A DNA stretch of 35,051 nucleotides from a virus: positions 1 to 35,051 of IMG/VR virus record IMGVR_UViG_3300031857_000668, one strand, 5' to 3'. The position numbers were made by a program, and so were the translations under genes. This document shows, piece by piece, positions 30,324 through 35,051 of this stretch (the first letter of the stretch is position 1; each line of letters opens with the position of its first letter). The notes below the pieces were generated by a model. It did no database searches and was not told the origin of the DNA. It saw only the letters and a program-made list of their open reading frames with translations.

Positions 30324-30391
30324 TTGGTACTTTCGCGGAATTGCTGTAATCCAATTTACTAGTGTGTAGAGTTAAGTCACCCATTAAGGAG
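30311..30391 (+). promoter_or_regulatory. Intergenic element before the coiled-coil gene, similar to the one at 22197-22273
   Basis: TTGGTAAGT (30312-30320) overlaps the polymerase stop. CTGTAATCCAA starts at 30344, TAGAGT (-10-like) is at 30367-30372, 17 bases after CTGTAA, AAGTCAC is at 30374-30380 and AAGGAG is close to 30386-30391. The same words in the same order occur before the CobT-like gene. A weak stem AATTGG/CCAATT (30310-30315 and 30351-30356) is possible. Confidence 0.5.
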
Positions 30392-30397
30392 TTTCAT

Positions 30398-30901
30398 ATG
30401 TCCGTAAATGAAAGCAAGTTGGATGAGTTTCTGACGGCGCACAATTTCGCCCAGGCCACATCCATCAATCCGACCGACCTGGATTCGGAACTCATCAGGA
30501 TGGCCGCGCTGTATTCGGACTTCGGCGTTGTCGCAGCGAAGGCCCGCTCTCAGCGTGATGCCTGCAAGACGACCCTGGAACTTGTCGAGGCAAAGCTGGA
30601 CAAGGCGCTGCGTGACAAGTTTGCAGCGGCGGGCGAGAAGGTCACCGAGAACAAGATTCGCTCGGAACTGGTCTTGCAGAAGGTCTACATCGAGGCGGTT
30701 GGCTTTCTTAACGAGGCTAACTCAATTCTGTCGGTGGCCGAAACGGCGCTGACTAGCCTGGAGATGAAGCGCGATATGCTCATCCAGCTCAACAAGAACT
30801 CCGAGCGTGAGTGGGCCTACTCCAGTGCGCTGGTGCCGACCTCTGACGCTAAGGAAATCGCCAACAAGGCTATTCGCGGCCTTGCATCGAAGCGCGCATA
30901 A
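30398..30901 (+). CDS. Coiled-coil protein, possible recombination- or replication-accessory factor
   Basis: A 167-residue, highly charged and almost fully helical protein (AKARSQRDACKTTLELVEAK, VTENKIRSELVLQKVYIEAV, SLEMKRDMLIQLNKNSEREW). Its order of parts (N-terminal helix, K-x-TE-x-x-I segment, long helix ending near K-R-x-M-L-x-x-L) is that of a widespread but poorly known phage family found near replication or recombination genes, sometimes compared with UvsY-type mediators. I see no direct evidence for that function. The ATG at 30398 has AAGGAG upstream and its own probable promoter. Confidence 0.7.
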   Translation: MSVNESKLDEFLTAHNFAQATSINPTDLDSELIRMAALYSDFGVVAAKARSQRDACKTTLELVEAKLDKALRDKFAAAGEKVTENKIRSELVLQKVYIEAVGFLNEANSILSVAETALTSLEMKRDMLIQLNKNSEREWAYSSALVPTSDAKEIANKAIRGLASKRA

Positions 30902-30941
30902 CAGCCGCTGGAAGTACGGTTGGCAAACGGGGGCAAAAGCC

Positions 30942-31199
30942 ATGAACAAGTTTGAGTATATCGGCTGGACCAAAGACGACCCAACTCCACGACACATTGT
31001 CGGCGGTCCACCAACTGGCTGGATATTTTCTGATGCCATCAGGCTGGCAAAGTGTCCAAATTGCGGCAGCGATCCAGGCTATCTCTGCGAAACGCCCAAA
31101 GGAAGGAAGGCGTCGCATCCGCACGACGAGCGCGTTAGGAAGTCGATGAACAGCGTGCCGCCGGTAAACATAGTCACCGTACGGGAGGTGAGTCCGTGA
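30942..31199 (+). CDS. Small phage zinc-finger protein
   Basis: An 85-residue protein with CPNCGSDPGYLCETPKGRKA followed by HPHDERVRKS. The C-x2-C-x7-C...H-x3-R layout is typical of a small zinc-finger domain common in phage genomes. It probably binds one zinc and may bind DNA or protein. The ATG at 30942 is chosen because upstream in-frame sequence overlaps the previous gene and is unlike the family. GGGGG about ten bases upstream is a weak SD. It ends in VREVSP and overlaps the next GTG by four bases. Confidence 0.72.
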   Translation: MNKFEYIGWTKDDPTPRHIVGGPPTGWIFSDAIRLAKCPNCGSDPGYLCETPKGRKASHPHDERVRKSMNSVPPVNIVTVREVSP

Positions 31200-31405
31200 G
31201 TCCAAGCAACGAACTGGTTACCGAGTGGGTCTTGATTGCGGAGGAGACTTCGCGAGGACGGCGCTTCCTCGCCTTCGCCACTCTCGCCGCCGAGTGGGGT
31301 GCGAAGCAGGAGCGTGAGGCGTGTTTAAAGTTGGCTACTGAGGCTGGTAGGAATAAGGCTGGTGTAGCCGCCGCCATTCGCGCACGCGGGAAAGTGAAGC
31401 CGTGA
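31196..31405 (+). CDS. Small accessory protein of the 'REAC' family
   Basis: A 69-residue protein starting at GTG (GTGA overlap). After an N-terminal helical half it has AKQEREACLKLATEAGRNKA and ends AAIRARGKVKP. The EREAC...AAIRARG pattern recurs in the proteins at 31617, 31886 and 33750, so these are paralogues. The family is common among phage hypotheticals of Burkholderia-like hosts. Function is unknown. The C-terminal KP comes from sequence that also carries the start signal of the next gene. Confidence 0.62.
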   Translation: MSPSNELVTEWVLIAEETSRGRRFLAFATLAAEWGAKQEREACLKLATEAGRNKAGVAAAIRARGKVKP

Positions 31406-31620
31406 AGGGGTGCATCGGATGCGTTCATGCAGACTGGAAGAAAACGGGGAAGGGTAACCTCCATCCGTCAGGCGACGGGTGGTGCAAGTACCCGTATGTT
31501 GTGCCGCCACTTCCGGCCTCGATGTATTTCATTTTTAGCGAACTTAAGCCATACGGAGGACAAATCAATCGACATTATGAAAAGGACGAGGTTTGTCCGA
31601 CTCGGGAGGCGAAGCCGTGA
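31402..31620 (+). CDS. Small CxxC protein
   Basis: A 72-residue protein with GTG start in a GTGA overlap. CIGCVHADWKK, GDGWCKYP and VCPTRE give four cysteines spaced like a small metal-binding domain of phage hypotheticals. The protein at 32595 has a related beginning (CKGCVYH...DWC). It contains an unusual hydrophobic middle (VVPPLPASMYFIFSELKP). Function is unknown. Confidence 0.62.
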   Translation: MKGCIGCVHADWKKTGKGNLHPSGDGWCKYPYVVPPLPASMYFIFSELKPYGGQINRHYEKDEVCPTREAKP

Positions 31621-31889
31621 ACCGCGAGGACATCATCCGCATGATGCGAAGCGTTTGCGACACAGACAAAGTGGACGCATGGCACAACGAGTTTTGGACG
31701 GTAACTCAAGACGAACTTGAACGCTTTGCCGCCCTCGTCGCCGCCCTCGTCGCCGCCCATGAGCGTGAGGCGTGTGCGAAGGTGTGTGAGGATGCAATCA
31801 GCCCGTATGTCACCGATAGCGGGGGCATGAAGTTGGTCACGCTTGCTCTTGCCACTGCCATCCGCAAGCGAGGGGAGGTGCAGCCGTGA
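31617..31889 (+). CDS. Small accessory protein of the 'REACAKVC' family
   Basis: A 90-residue protein with GTG start in a GTGA overlap and GGGAGG as SD. The N-terminus reads (V/M)NREDIIRMM, similar to the protein at 33750. The middle has AALVAALVAAHEREACAKVC and the end AIRKRGEVQP. The in-frame AALV duplication comes from a 12-base repeat. This is a longer member of the paralogous group, with a 26-base stretch identical to the gene at 33750. No function is known. Confidence 0.65.
   Translation: MNREDIIRMMRSVCDTDKVDAWHNEFWTVTQDELERFAALVAALVAAHEREACAKVCEDAISPYVTDSGGMKLVTLALATAIRKRGEVQP
31761..31786 (+). repeat. 26-bp direct repeat, copy 1 (EREACAKVC coding)
   Basis: This stretch (GAGCGTGAGGCGTGTGCGAA then GGTGTG) is identical to 33846-33871, 2085 bases away, and codes for the EREACAKVC core in both genes. 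Partly matching copies occur near 31310 and 31990. Identity at DNA level suggests gene duplication or recent exchange. Confidence 0.85.
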
Positions 31890-32086
31890 GCCGCGATTGG
31901 ATTGCAGGACTTTGCCCGGAAATCCAAGCTTGGCAAGTCGACTTAATTGCCGAGCACATAGAGGCGCACTGTCGGTCCTGTATCGCCCATGAGCGTGAAT
32001 CGTGTGCCAGGCTAGTAGACAGGCTTGTAGAACTCCGTGCCCCGGCTTCAACCTATTCATCCGCTATCCGCAAGCGAGGGTTGTGA
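31886..32086 (+). CDS. Small accessory protein, diverged 'REAC' family member
   Basis: A 66-residue protein with GTG start in a GTGA overlap after GGGGAGGTG. It has DLIAEHIEAHCRSCIAHERE, then SCARLVDRLVEL, and ends SSAIRKRGL. ERESCARL and AIRKRG relate it to the proteins at 31617 and 33750. It is the only family member here that ends without the KP or QP tail, and it is followed by a four-base gap instead of an overlap. Function is unknown. Confidence 0.6.
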   Translation: MSRDWIAGLCPEIQAWQVDLIAEHIEAHCRSCIAHERESCARLVDRLVELRAPASTYSSAIRKRGL

Positions 32087-32090
32087 AGCC

Positions 32091-32231
32091 GTGAGTGAGA
32101 AGCCCGAAACAGTCAAAGCCTTGCAAGAAGAAGCCGAGAAAGAGGCTAAACGACTCAAACAATTGGGTTGGACGCGGACAGATTTTGTGAATGCCCTCAT
32201 CGCGGAACTCGACAAGGAAATAAAGCCATGA
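32091..32231 (+). CDS. Very small helical protein
   Basis: A 46-residue protein starting at GTG 32091, four bases after the previous stop. It is charged and helical (ETVKALQEEAEKEAKRLKQL), followed by GWTRTDFVNALIAELDKEIK, and ends in KP. It may be part of a small DNA-binding or regulatory protein, but no family is recognised. The GTG is chosen because it fits the chain of coupled starts. It overlaps the next ATG by four bases. Confidence 0.5.
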   Translation: MSEKPETVKALQEEAEKEAKRLKQLGWTRTDFVNALIAELDKEIKP

Positions 32232-32401
32232 ACGACGAGCAGGTTATTGCGTTGATGCTGATGCCATTAGCCGGGATGTTTGGCTTTCCTCTTTACTTTG
32301 AGGGCAAGCACAAGGCGACTCGCATTGTCGGCGCTGTGTGGGTTGCCGTCTGGTGGCTCCCACCGCTTGCCATGCTCTGGATTAAAGCGGTGTTCGGATG
32401 A
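32228..32401 (+). CDS. Small membrane protein
   Basis: A 57-residue protein with ATG in an ATGA overlap. It has two hydrophobic segments, about residues 6-22 (VIALMLMPLAGMFGFPL) and 31-55 (RIVGAVWVAVWWLPPLAML), with a short charged loop (EGKHKATR). It is likely an inner-membrane protein. The next gene codes for another two-segment membrane protein, so the two may work as a pair. Holin-like or exclusion-type roles are possible but not supported. Confidence 0.58.
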   Translation: MNDEQVIALMLMPLAGMFGFPLYFEGKHKATRIVGAVWVAVWWLPPLAMLWIKAVFG

Positions 32402-32598
32402 CTACTGCCTATTTATTGCTTGGGTTTATTGCTAACGCCATGCTTGGTGCTGCCGTTTGGGCGACAGTAGACGACGAAAGGCAAACCTTGCTTGCATGGT
32501 ATCGCTCATGCCCGAGGCAGATTGCCTGGTTTGCACAGCCGCTAGCACTGACGGCATGGCCCGTCCCGCTGATTTTGTGGTGGTGGAAGAAGCGATGA
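32398..32598 (+). CDS. Small membrane protein
   Basis: A 66-residue protein with ATG in an ATGA overlap. Segment one is residues 4-23 (AYLLLGFIANAMLGAAVWAT), segment two about 43-62 (IAWFAQPLALTAWPVPLILW), and it ends in WWWKKR. The loop between them is polar. It is likely in the inner membrane together with the preceding protein. Tryptophan content is high. No family is recognised. Confidence 0.58.
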   Translation: MTTAYLLLGFIANAMLGAAVWATVDDERQTLLAWYRSCPRQIAWFAQPLALTAWPVPLILWWWKKR

Positions 32599-32750
32599 CC
32601 AAGCACTGCAAAGGCTGCGTGTACCACAACATCGGGAAGCGCGGTACGAAACACGAGGACTGGTGCACGCGCCACAGCAATTTTGCAAAGAAGGCTCGGT
32701 CAATCTGCATTCTGCAAGGAACCAAGAAACTGAGGGAGGTTAAGCCATGA
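32595..32750 (+). CDS. Small cysteine/histidine protein
   Basis: A 51-residue basic protein with ATG in an ATGA overlap. It has HCKGCVYHNIGKRG, EDWCTRHSNF and a fourth cysteine (SICILQG), a likely small zinc site, and ends LREVKP. The start resembles the protein at 31402. Its short size fits the family of small phage metal-binding proteins. Function is unknown. Confidence 0.58.
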   Translation: MTKHCKGCVYHNIGKRGTKHEDWCTRHSNFAKKARSICILQGTKKLREVKP

Positions 32751-33124
32751 CCGGCAACATCACGCTGTCCCGCGAGGTGATGGAGCAGTTGTTGAAGATG
32801 CTGGAAATGGTAGAACCCTACGCTGACCAGCTCACGGACTACAGCAGCACTGCTGCTGAATGGCCGCTAAACCTGCTGCCGGAGAAAGTTAGCGAAGCCA
32901 TCACCGCCCTCCGCGCCGCCCTCGCCGCGCCGCAACCGGAGAGCAAAACCCCCGCATGGTGGGTGGATGGACTGACTGCAACCCTGATGCGCGAAGGCGT
33001 GAACAAGCACCGCGCCAGAGAGATTGCCGTGGGGTATTGGGAAGCGTACTGCCAGATACCGGGAATCGAGGAGGACATTGAAGAATGTTGGGTGGCAAAT
33101 CTTCCACGAGGAGACAAGACATGA
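32747..33124 (+). CDS. Accessory protein with 'ALRAALAAP' element
   Basis: A 125-residue protein with ATG in an ATGA overlap after GGGAGG. The N-terminal half has a helical region (SREVMEQLLKMLEMVEPYAD) and the phrase AITALRAALAAPQPES, which recurs in the proteins at 33121 and 34458. The C-terminal half (WWVDGLTATLMREGVNKHRA onward) is a separate helical part. It ends RGDKT, as the protein at 33947 ends EDKT. This is a phage hypothetical of mosaic type with no known function. Confidence 0.62.
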   Translation: MTGNITLSREVMEQLLKMLEMVEPYADQLTDYSSTAAEWPLNLLPEKVSEAITALRAALAAPQPESKTPAWWVDGLTATLMREGVNKHRAREIAVGYWEAYCQIPGIEEDIEECWVANLPRGDKT

Positions 33125-33753
33125 GCGACAAAGACACAATCACGCTGCCGCGCGAGTTGGTGGAACGGGCGTTGCGAGTGGCTGAGGTCGCGAGCAAACA
33201 CGCAGGGCTTTGGACAGCAGACCCGCTTATTGAACACTTTCGCGCCGCCCTCGCCGCGCCGCGCCCGGAGCCGGTGGCGATGTTTGACGAGCGGATGGGG
33301 CAGCCTGTGCTGTTGCCCCGTTCGCCAATGCTTGAAGATGGACAATTCCTCTACACCGCCCCACCCGCAGCCGCGCCGGACGATGTTGAAGCACTGCGGC
33401 GGGATGCCGAGCGGCTGCGGGAGGAAGTGCGGAATTGGAAGAAGTCTTTTGTTGGATATGTATATGTCAAGAACGAAGATTACGCCGAACTTATTGGCAA
33501 GCGTGACGCACTCAAAACCGACAACGAGCGGCTGGCGGCACAAGGAGATGCGCTGTTGAGAGTGCTTTGCCGTGCGATGAATGGTGCGGAGTGGGCTGAC
33601 AAGCACATACATTCCGACGCTGATGAAGCGGTGCAGAATTGGGAGTTGAAAATCTCCATGCCCGTTCCCCTTTCCGAGCCAGACAAATCACTAGAAGCCG
33701 CTTTCCACAGATTCGTCTCCGCCACGCTGCGGAGACAGGAGCCGCCGCGATGA
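33121..33753 (+). CDS. Accessory mosaic protein with Ala/Pro linkers and coiled coil
   Basis: A 210-residue protein with ATG in an ATGA overlap. It has a helical N-terminus (LPRELVERALRVAEVAS), then FRAALAAPRPEPVAMFDERM, a segment ending LYTAPPAAAPDDVEALRRDA, a coiled coil (ERLREEVRNWKK, later ALKTDNERLAAQGDALL) and a C-terminal part (PDKSLEAAFHRFVSATLRRQ). The EPVAxx...(L/Q)YTAPP layout matches a large group of modular phage proteins of betaproteobacterial and pseudomonad phages. The function is unknown. Confidence 0.65.
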   Translation: MSDKDTITLPRELVERALRVAEVASKHAGLWTADPLIEHFRAALAAPRPEPVAMFDERMGQPVLLPRSPMLEDGQFLYTAPPAAAPDDVEALRRDAERLREEVRNWKKSFVGYVYVKNEDYAELIGKRDALKTDNERLAAQGDALLRVLCRAMNGAEWADKHIHSDADEAVQNWELKISMPVPLSEPDKSLEAAFHRFVSATLRRQEPPR

Positions 33754-33950
33754 ACCGCGAGGAACTTGAACAAGTCATTTACGAACGCACCCGCGACTTT
33801 GTCTCGCGGCGTGTGATGGACTGCATCCTCGAATTGATTGCAGAGGAGCGTGAGGCGTGTGCGAAGGTGTGCGAAACCGAAGGAAGCGTTGACGATTTAC
33901 CAGAGCATTACGCCGACGCCATTCGCTCACGCGGGGAGGTGCAGCCGTGA
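33750..33950 (+). CDS. Small accessory protein of the 'REACAKVC' family
   Basis: A 66-residue protein with ATG in an ATGA overlap. MNREELEQVIYER is followed by LELIAEEREACAKVCETEGS and the end DAIRSRGEVQP. It is closest to the protein at 31617, with a shared N-terminus (NRE), core and C-terminus. The shared 26-base DNA stretch is at 33846. Function is unknown; the kept cysteines (AC-x3-C) may form a metal site or disulphide. Confidence 0.65.
   Translation: MNREELEQVIYERTRDFVSRRVMDCILELIAEEREACAKVCETEGSVDDLPEHYADAIRSRGEVQP
33846..33871 (+). repeat. 26-bp direct repeat, copy 2 (EREACAKVC coding)
   Basis: Identical to 31761-31786. It lies at the same place in a paralogous gene and is followed by the same GEVQP end and GTGA junction. 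Confidence 0.85.
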
Positions 33951-34150
33951 GCGACCTGACCAAGCCGGAGGCAGACACCGTGTTCGATTGGCTGCGGCAG
34001 TATCGAGAGCGAAAAGCGCGCAATCACCGGCTGCAACGGGTGTTGAAAGAGTGCCTGAAAGAAATGCAGGCAAGTGTCATGTTCGGTGACACCAAGACCC
34101 ACAAAGATTTGATAGCGCGGATTCGCATTGAATTGGAGGACAAGACATGA
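33947..34150 (+). CDS. Small basic helical protein
   Basis: A 67-residue protein with GTG start in a GTGA overlap after GGGGAGGTG. The sequence is basic and helical (DWLRQYRERKARNHRLQRVL, then KDLIARIRIELEDKT). The ending EDKT and the following junction (GGAGGACAAGACATGAGCGA) closely match the junction at 33109-33127. It may bind nucleic acid by its charge, but no family is recognised. Confidence 0.57.
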   Translation: MSDLTKPEADTVFDWLRQYRERKARNHRLQRVLKECLKEMQASVMFGDTKTHKDLIARIRIELEDKT

Positions 34151-34461
34151 GCGACCGTGAACTGCTTGGACTCGCAGCGAAGGCGGCGGGGATTGATTAC
34201 CACGCAACCCGCGAGGACGGGACGAAGTGCATCCACGATGGCCGGGGGTACTGGAACCCCCGCGACGACGACGGCGATGCGCTGCGGTTGGCGGTGAAGT
34301 TGGGGCTGACCGTAGCGCAGTTGATAACTAGCCGCGAAGTTTATGTATTCAACCACGAAGAAACGGTTGAGGTGTACGAAGATTACGGCACCGACCCCGA
34401 CGCCGCCACCCGCCGAGCCATCTTCCTTGCTGCGGCAGAGATCGGGAGGAACATGAAATGA
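34147..34461 (+). CDS. Phage ABA-sandwich-like protein
   Basis: A 104-residue protein with ATG in an ATGA overlap. LAAKAAGIDY, GRGYWNPRDDDGDALRLAVK and the end DAATRRAIFLAAAEIGRNMK match the conserved pattern of the phage ABA sandwich family (WNP-x3-DGDALRLAV...RRA-x3-AAAEIG). This family is frequent in phages and prophages of Burkholderia and enteric bacteria and has no known function. The match is one of the better host hints in the window. Confidence 0.72.
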   Translation: MSDRELLGLAAKAAGIDYHATREDGTKCIHDGRGYWNPRDDDGDALRLAVKLGLTVAQLITSREVYVFNHEETVEVYEDYGTDPDAATRRAIFLAAAEIGRNMK

Positions 34462-35051
34462 GCGACCGTGAAGCGATGAAGTTGGCGTTGGAGGCGTTGA
34501 TGGTTTCACGCCCGATATCCGCAGACCGGCATAAGGTCGTTGGCGCTATCGAAGCCCTCCGCGACCGCCTCGCCGCGCCGGAGCCGGAGCCGGTGGCGTG
34601 GCAATACAAAGACGAACCGTCGTTTGACGGAAACTGCTGGCATGACAATTATCAAGTCACGACAAGCAAGCAGGTGGCGCAGTTCAAAGACAAAAACGCA
34701 CAGCCGCTCTACGCCGCCCCACCCGCAGCCGCGCCGCGCCCGGAGCCGAGTGGGTATGCGTATCGCTACAACGATGGCGTGTTGAGGTTTAACGGCGGCA
34801 GCACGATAAACGGAGCGCCACCGATTGAAGTCCTGCCGTACTGGTTCGCCCCACCCACAGCCGCGCCGAGCGAGGATATCGATGCCCTGCGGCAAGAACT
34901 TGCTGCGGTGTTGAGCGACTGGAACTCGTTGGTTCGTGCGTCCGGCTCTCGTACCAATGGCGGTGCTGTTGGTCATGTTGCGGCCCTGCGGCGGGATGCC
35001 GAGCGGTACAGGTGGGGCGTGGAAAACGCCCGGTGGATACGGCATGAGCAC
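34458..35051 (+). CDS. Modular accessory protein (truncated by window edge)
   Basis: The ATG at 34458 overlaps the previous stop, and the frame stays open to the end of the window (198 codons). It begins MSDREAMKLALEALM, then AIEALRDRLAAPEPEPVAWQ, a Trp/Tyr-rich segment ending QPLYAAPPAAAPRPEPSGYA, a second such segment ending WFAPPTAAPSEDIDAL and a coiled coil with ALRRDAERYRWG. The EPVAWQ...PLYAAPP layout is the common modular phage protein also seen at 33121. The repeated proline-rich joints suggest growth by duplication of modules. Function is unknown. Confidence 0.7.
   Translation, partial: MSDREAMKLALEALMVSRPISADRHKVVGAIEALRDRLAAPEPEPVAWQYKDEPSFDGNCWHDNYQVTTSKQVAQFKDKNAQPLYAAPPAAAPRPEPSGYAYRYNDGVLRFNGGSTINGAPPIEVLPYWFAPPTAAPSEDIDALRQELAAVLSDWNSLVRASGSRTNGGAVGHVAALRRDAERYRWGVENARWIRHEH

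Noticed and set aside
1-35051. tRNA genes, integrase, transposase or attachment sites
   Set aside because: I looked for cloverleaf-like sequence, recombinase motifs and flanking repeats and saw none that I could support.

Overview
The window is part of a tailed-phage genome. All 42 recognised genes lie on the + strand with almost no gaps, running from the end of the tail module through lysis and DNA replication to an accessory cluster. The tail genes follow the lambda order (tape measure, M, L, K, J-like), so the virion should be a long, non-contractile-tailed (siphovirus) particle of a Gram-negative host. The amidase endolysin with an inner-membrane/outer-membrane spanin pair also points to a Gram-negative host. 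The small 'REACAKVC' and 'ALRAALAAP' proteins at the right end resemble genes common in phages of Burkholderia-like betaproteobacteria and pseudomonads, so such a host is a reasonable but weak guess. No integrase, repressor, attachment site, tRNA or transposase was seen. Both window edges cut a gene.

Region 1 (1-11936), tail: the C-terminal part of the tape measure protein, M-, L- and K-like tail-tip proteins, a 2907-residue central fibre that starts with a gpI-like domain and ends in repeat linkers alternating with five beta-sandwich modules, and a small protein after the fibre. Region 2 (11937-13593), lysis: amidase, holin candidate, overlapping spanins and an XhlA-like coiled-coil membrane protein. 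Region 3 (13594-22117), nucleic-acid metabolism: a metallophosphoesterase with N-terminal DNA-binding-like domains, PhoH-like ATPase, an Hfq/LSm-like protein, DnaB-type helicase, TOPRIM primase, two unknown proteins, ATP-dependent DNA ligase and guanylate kinase.

Region 4 (22118-30901): a CobT-like VWA protein with an HExxH motif and a large acidic repeat, a CobS/MoxR-like AAA+ ATPase with an N-terminal zinc finger, a sigma-70 region-2-like protein, a cysteine-cluster protein, and a DNA polymerase III alpha subunit whose C-terminus is replaced by a family-4-like uracil-DNA glycosylase domain. A coiled-coil protein follows. Region 5 (30942-35051): fifteen small accessory genes, nearly all chained by four-base stop/start overlaps, many of them paralogous.

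The most unusual items are the polymerase-glycosylase fusion, the phage Hfq-like protein beside the helicase-primase pair, a recurring intergenic element built on AAGT(C/A)AC with nearby hairpins, a gene that looks leaderless, and the re-used SD/start junctions of the accessory cluster. The phage sigma-like protein is a candidate reader of the recurring element, but that link is inference only.
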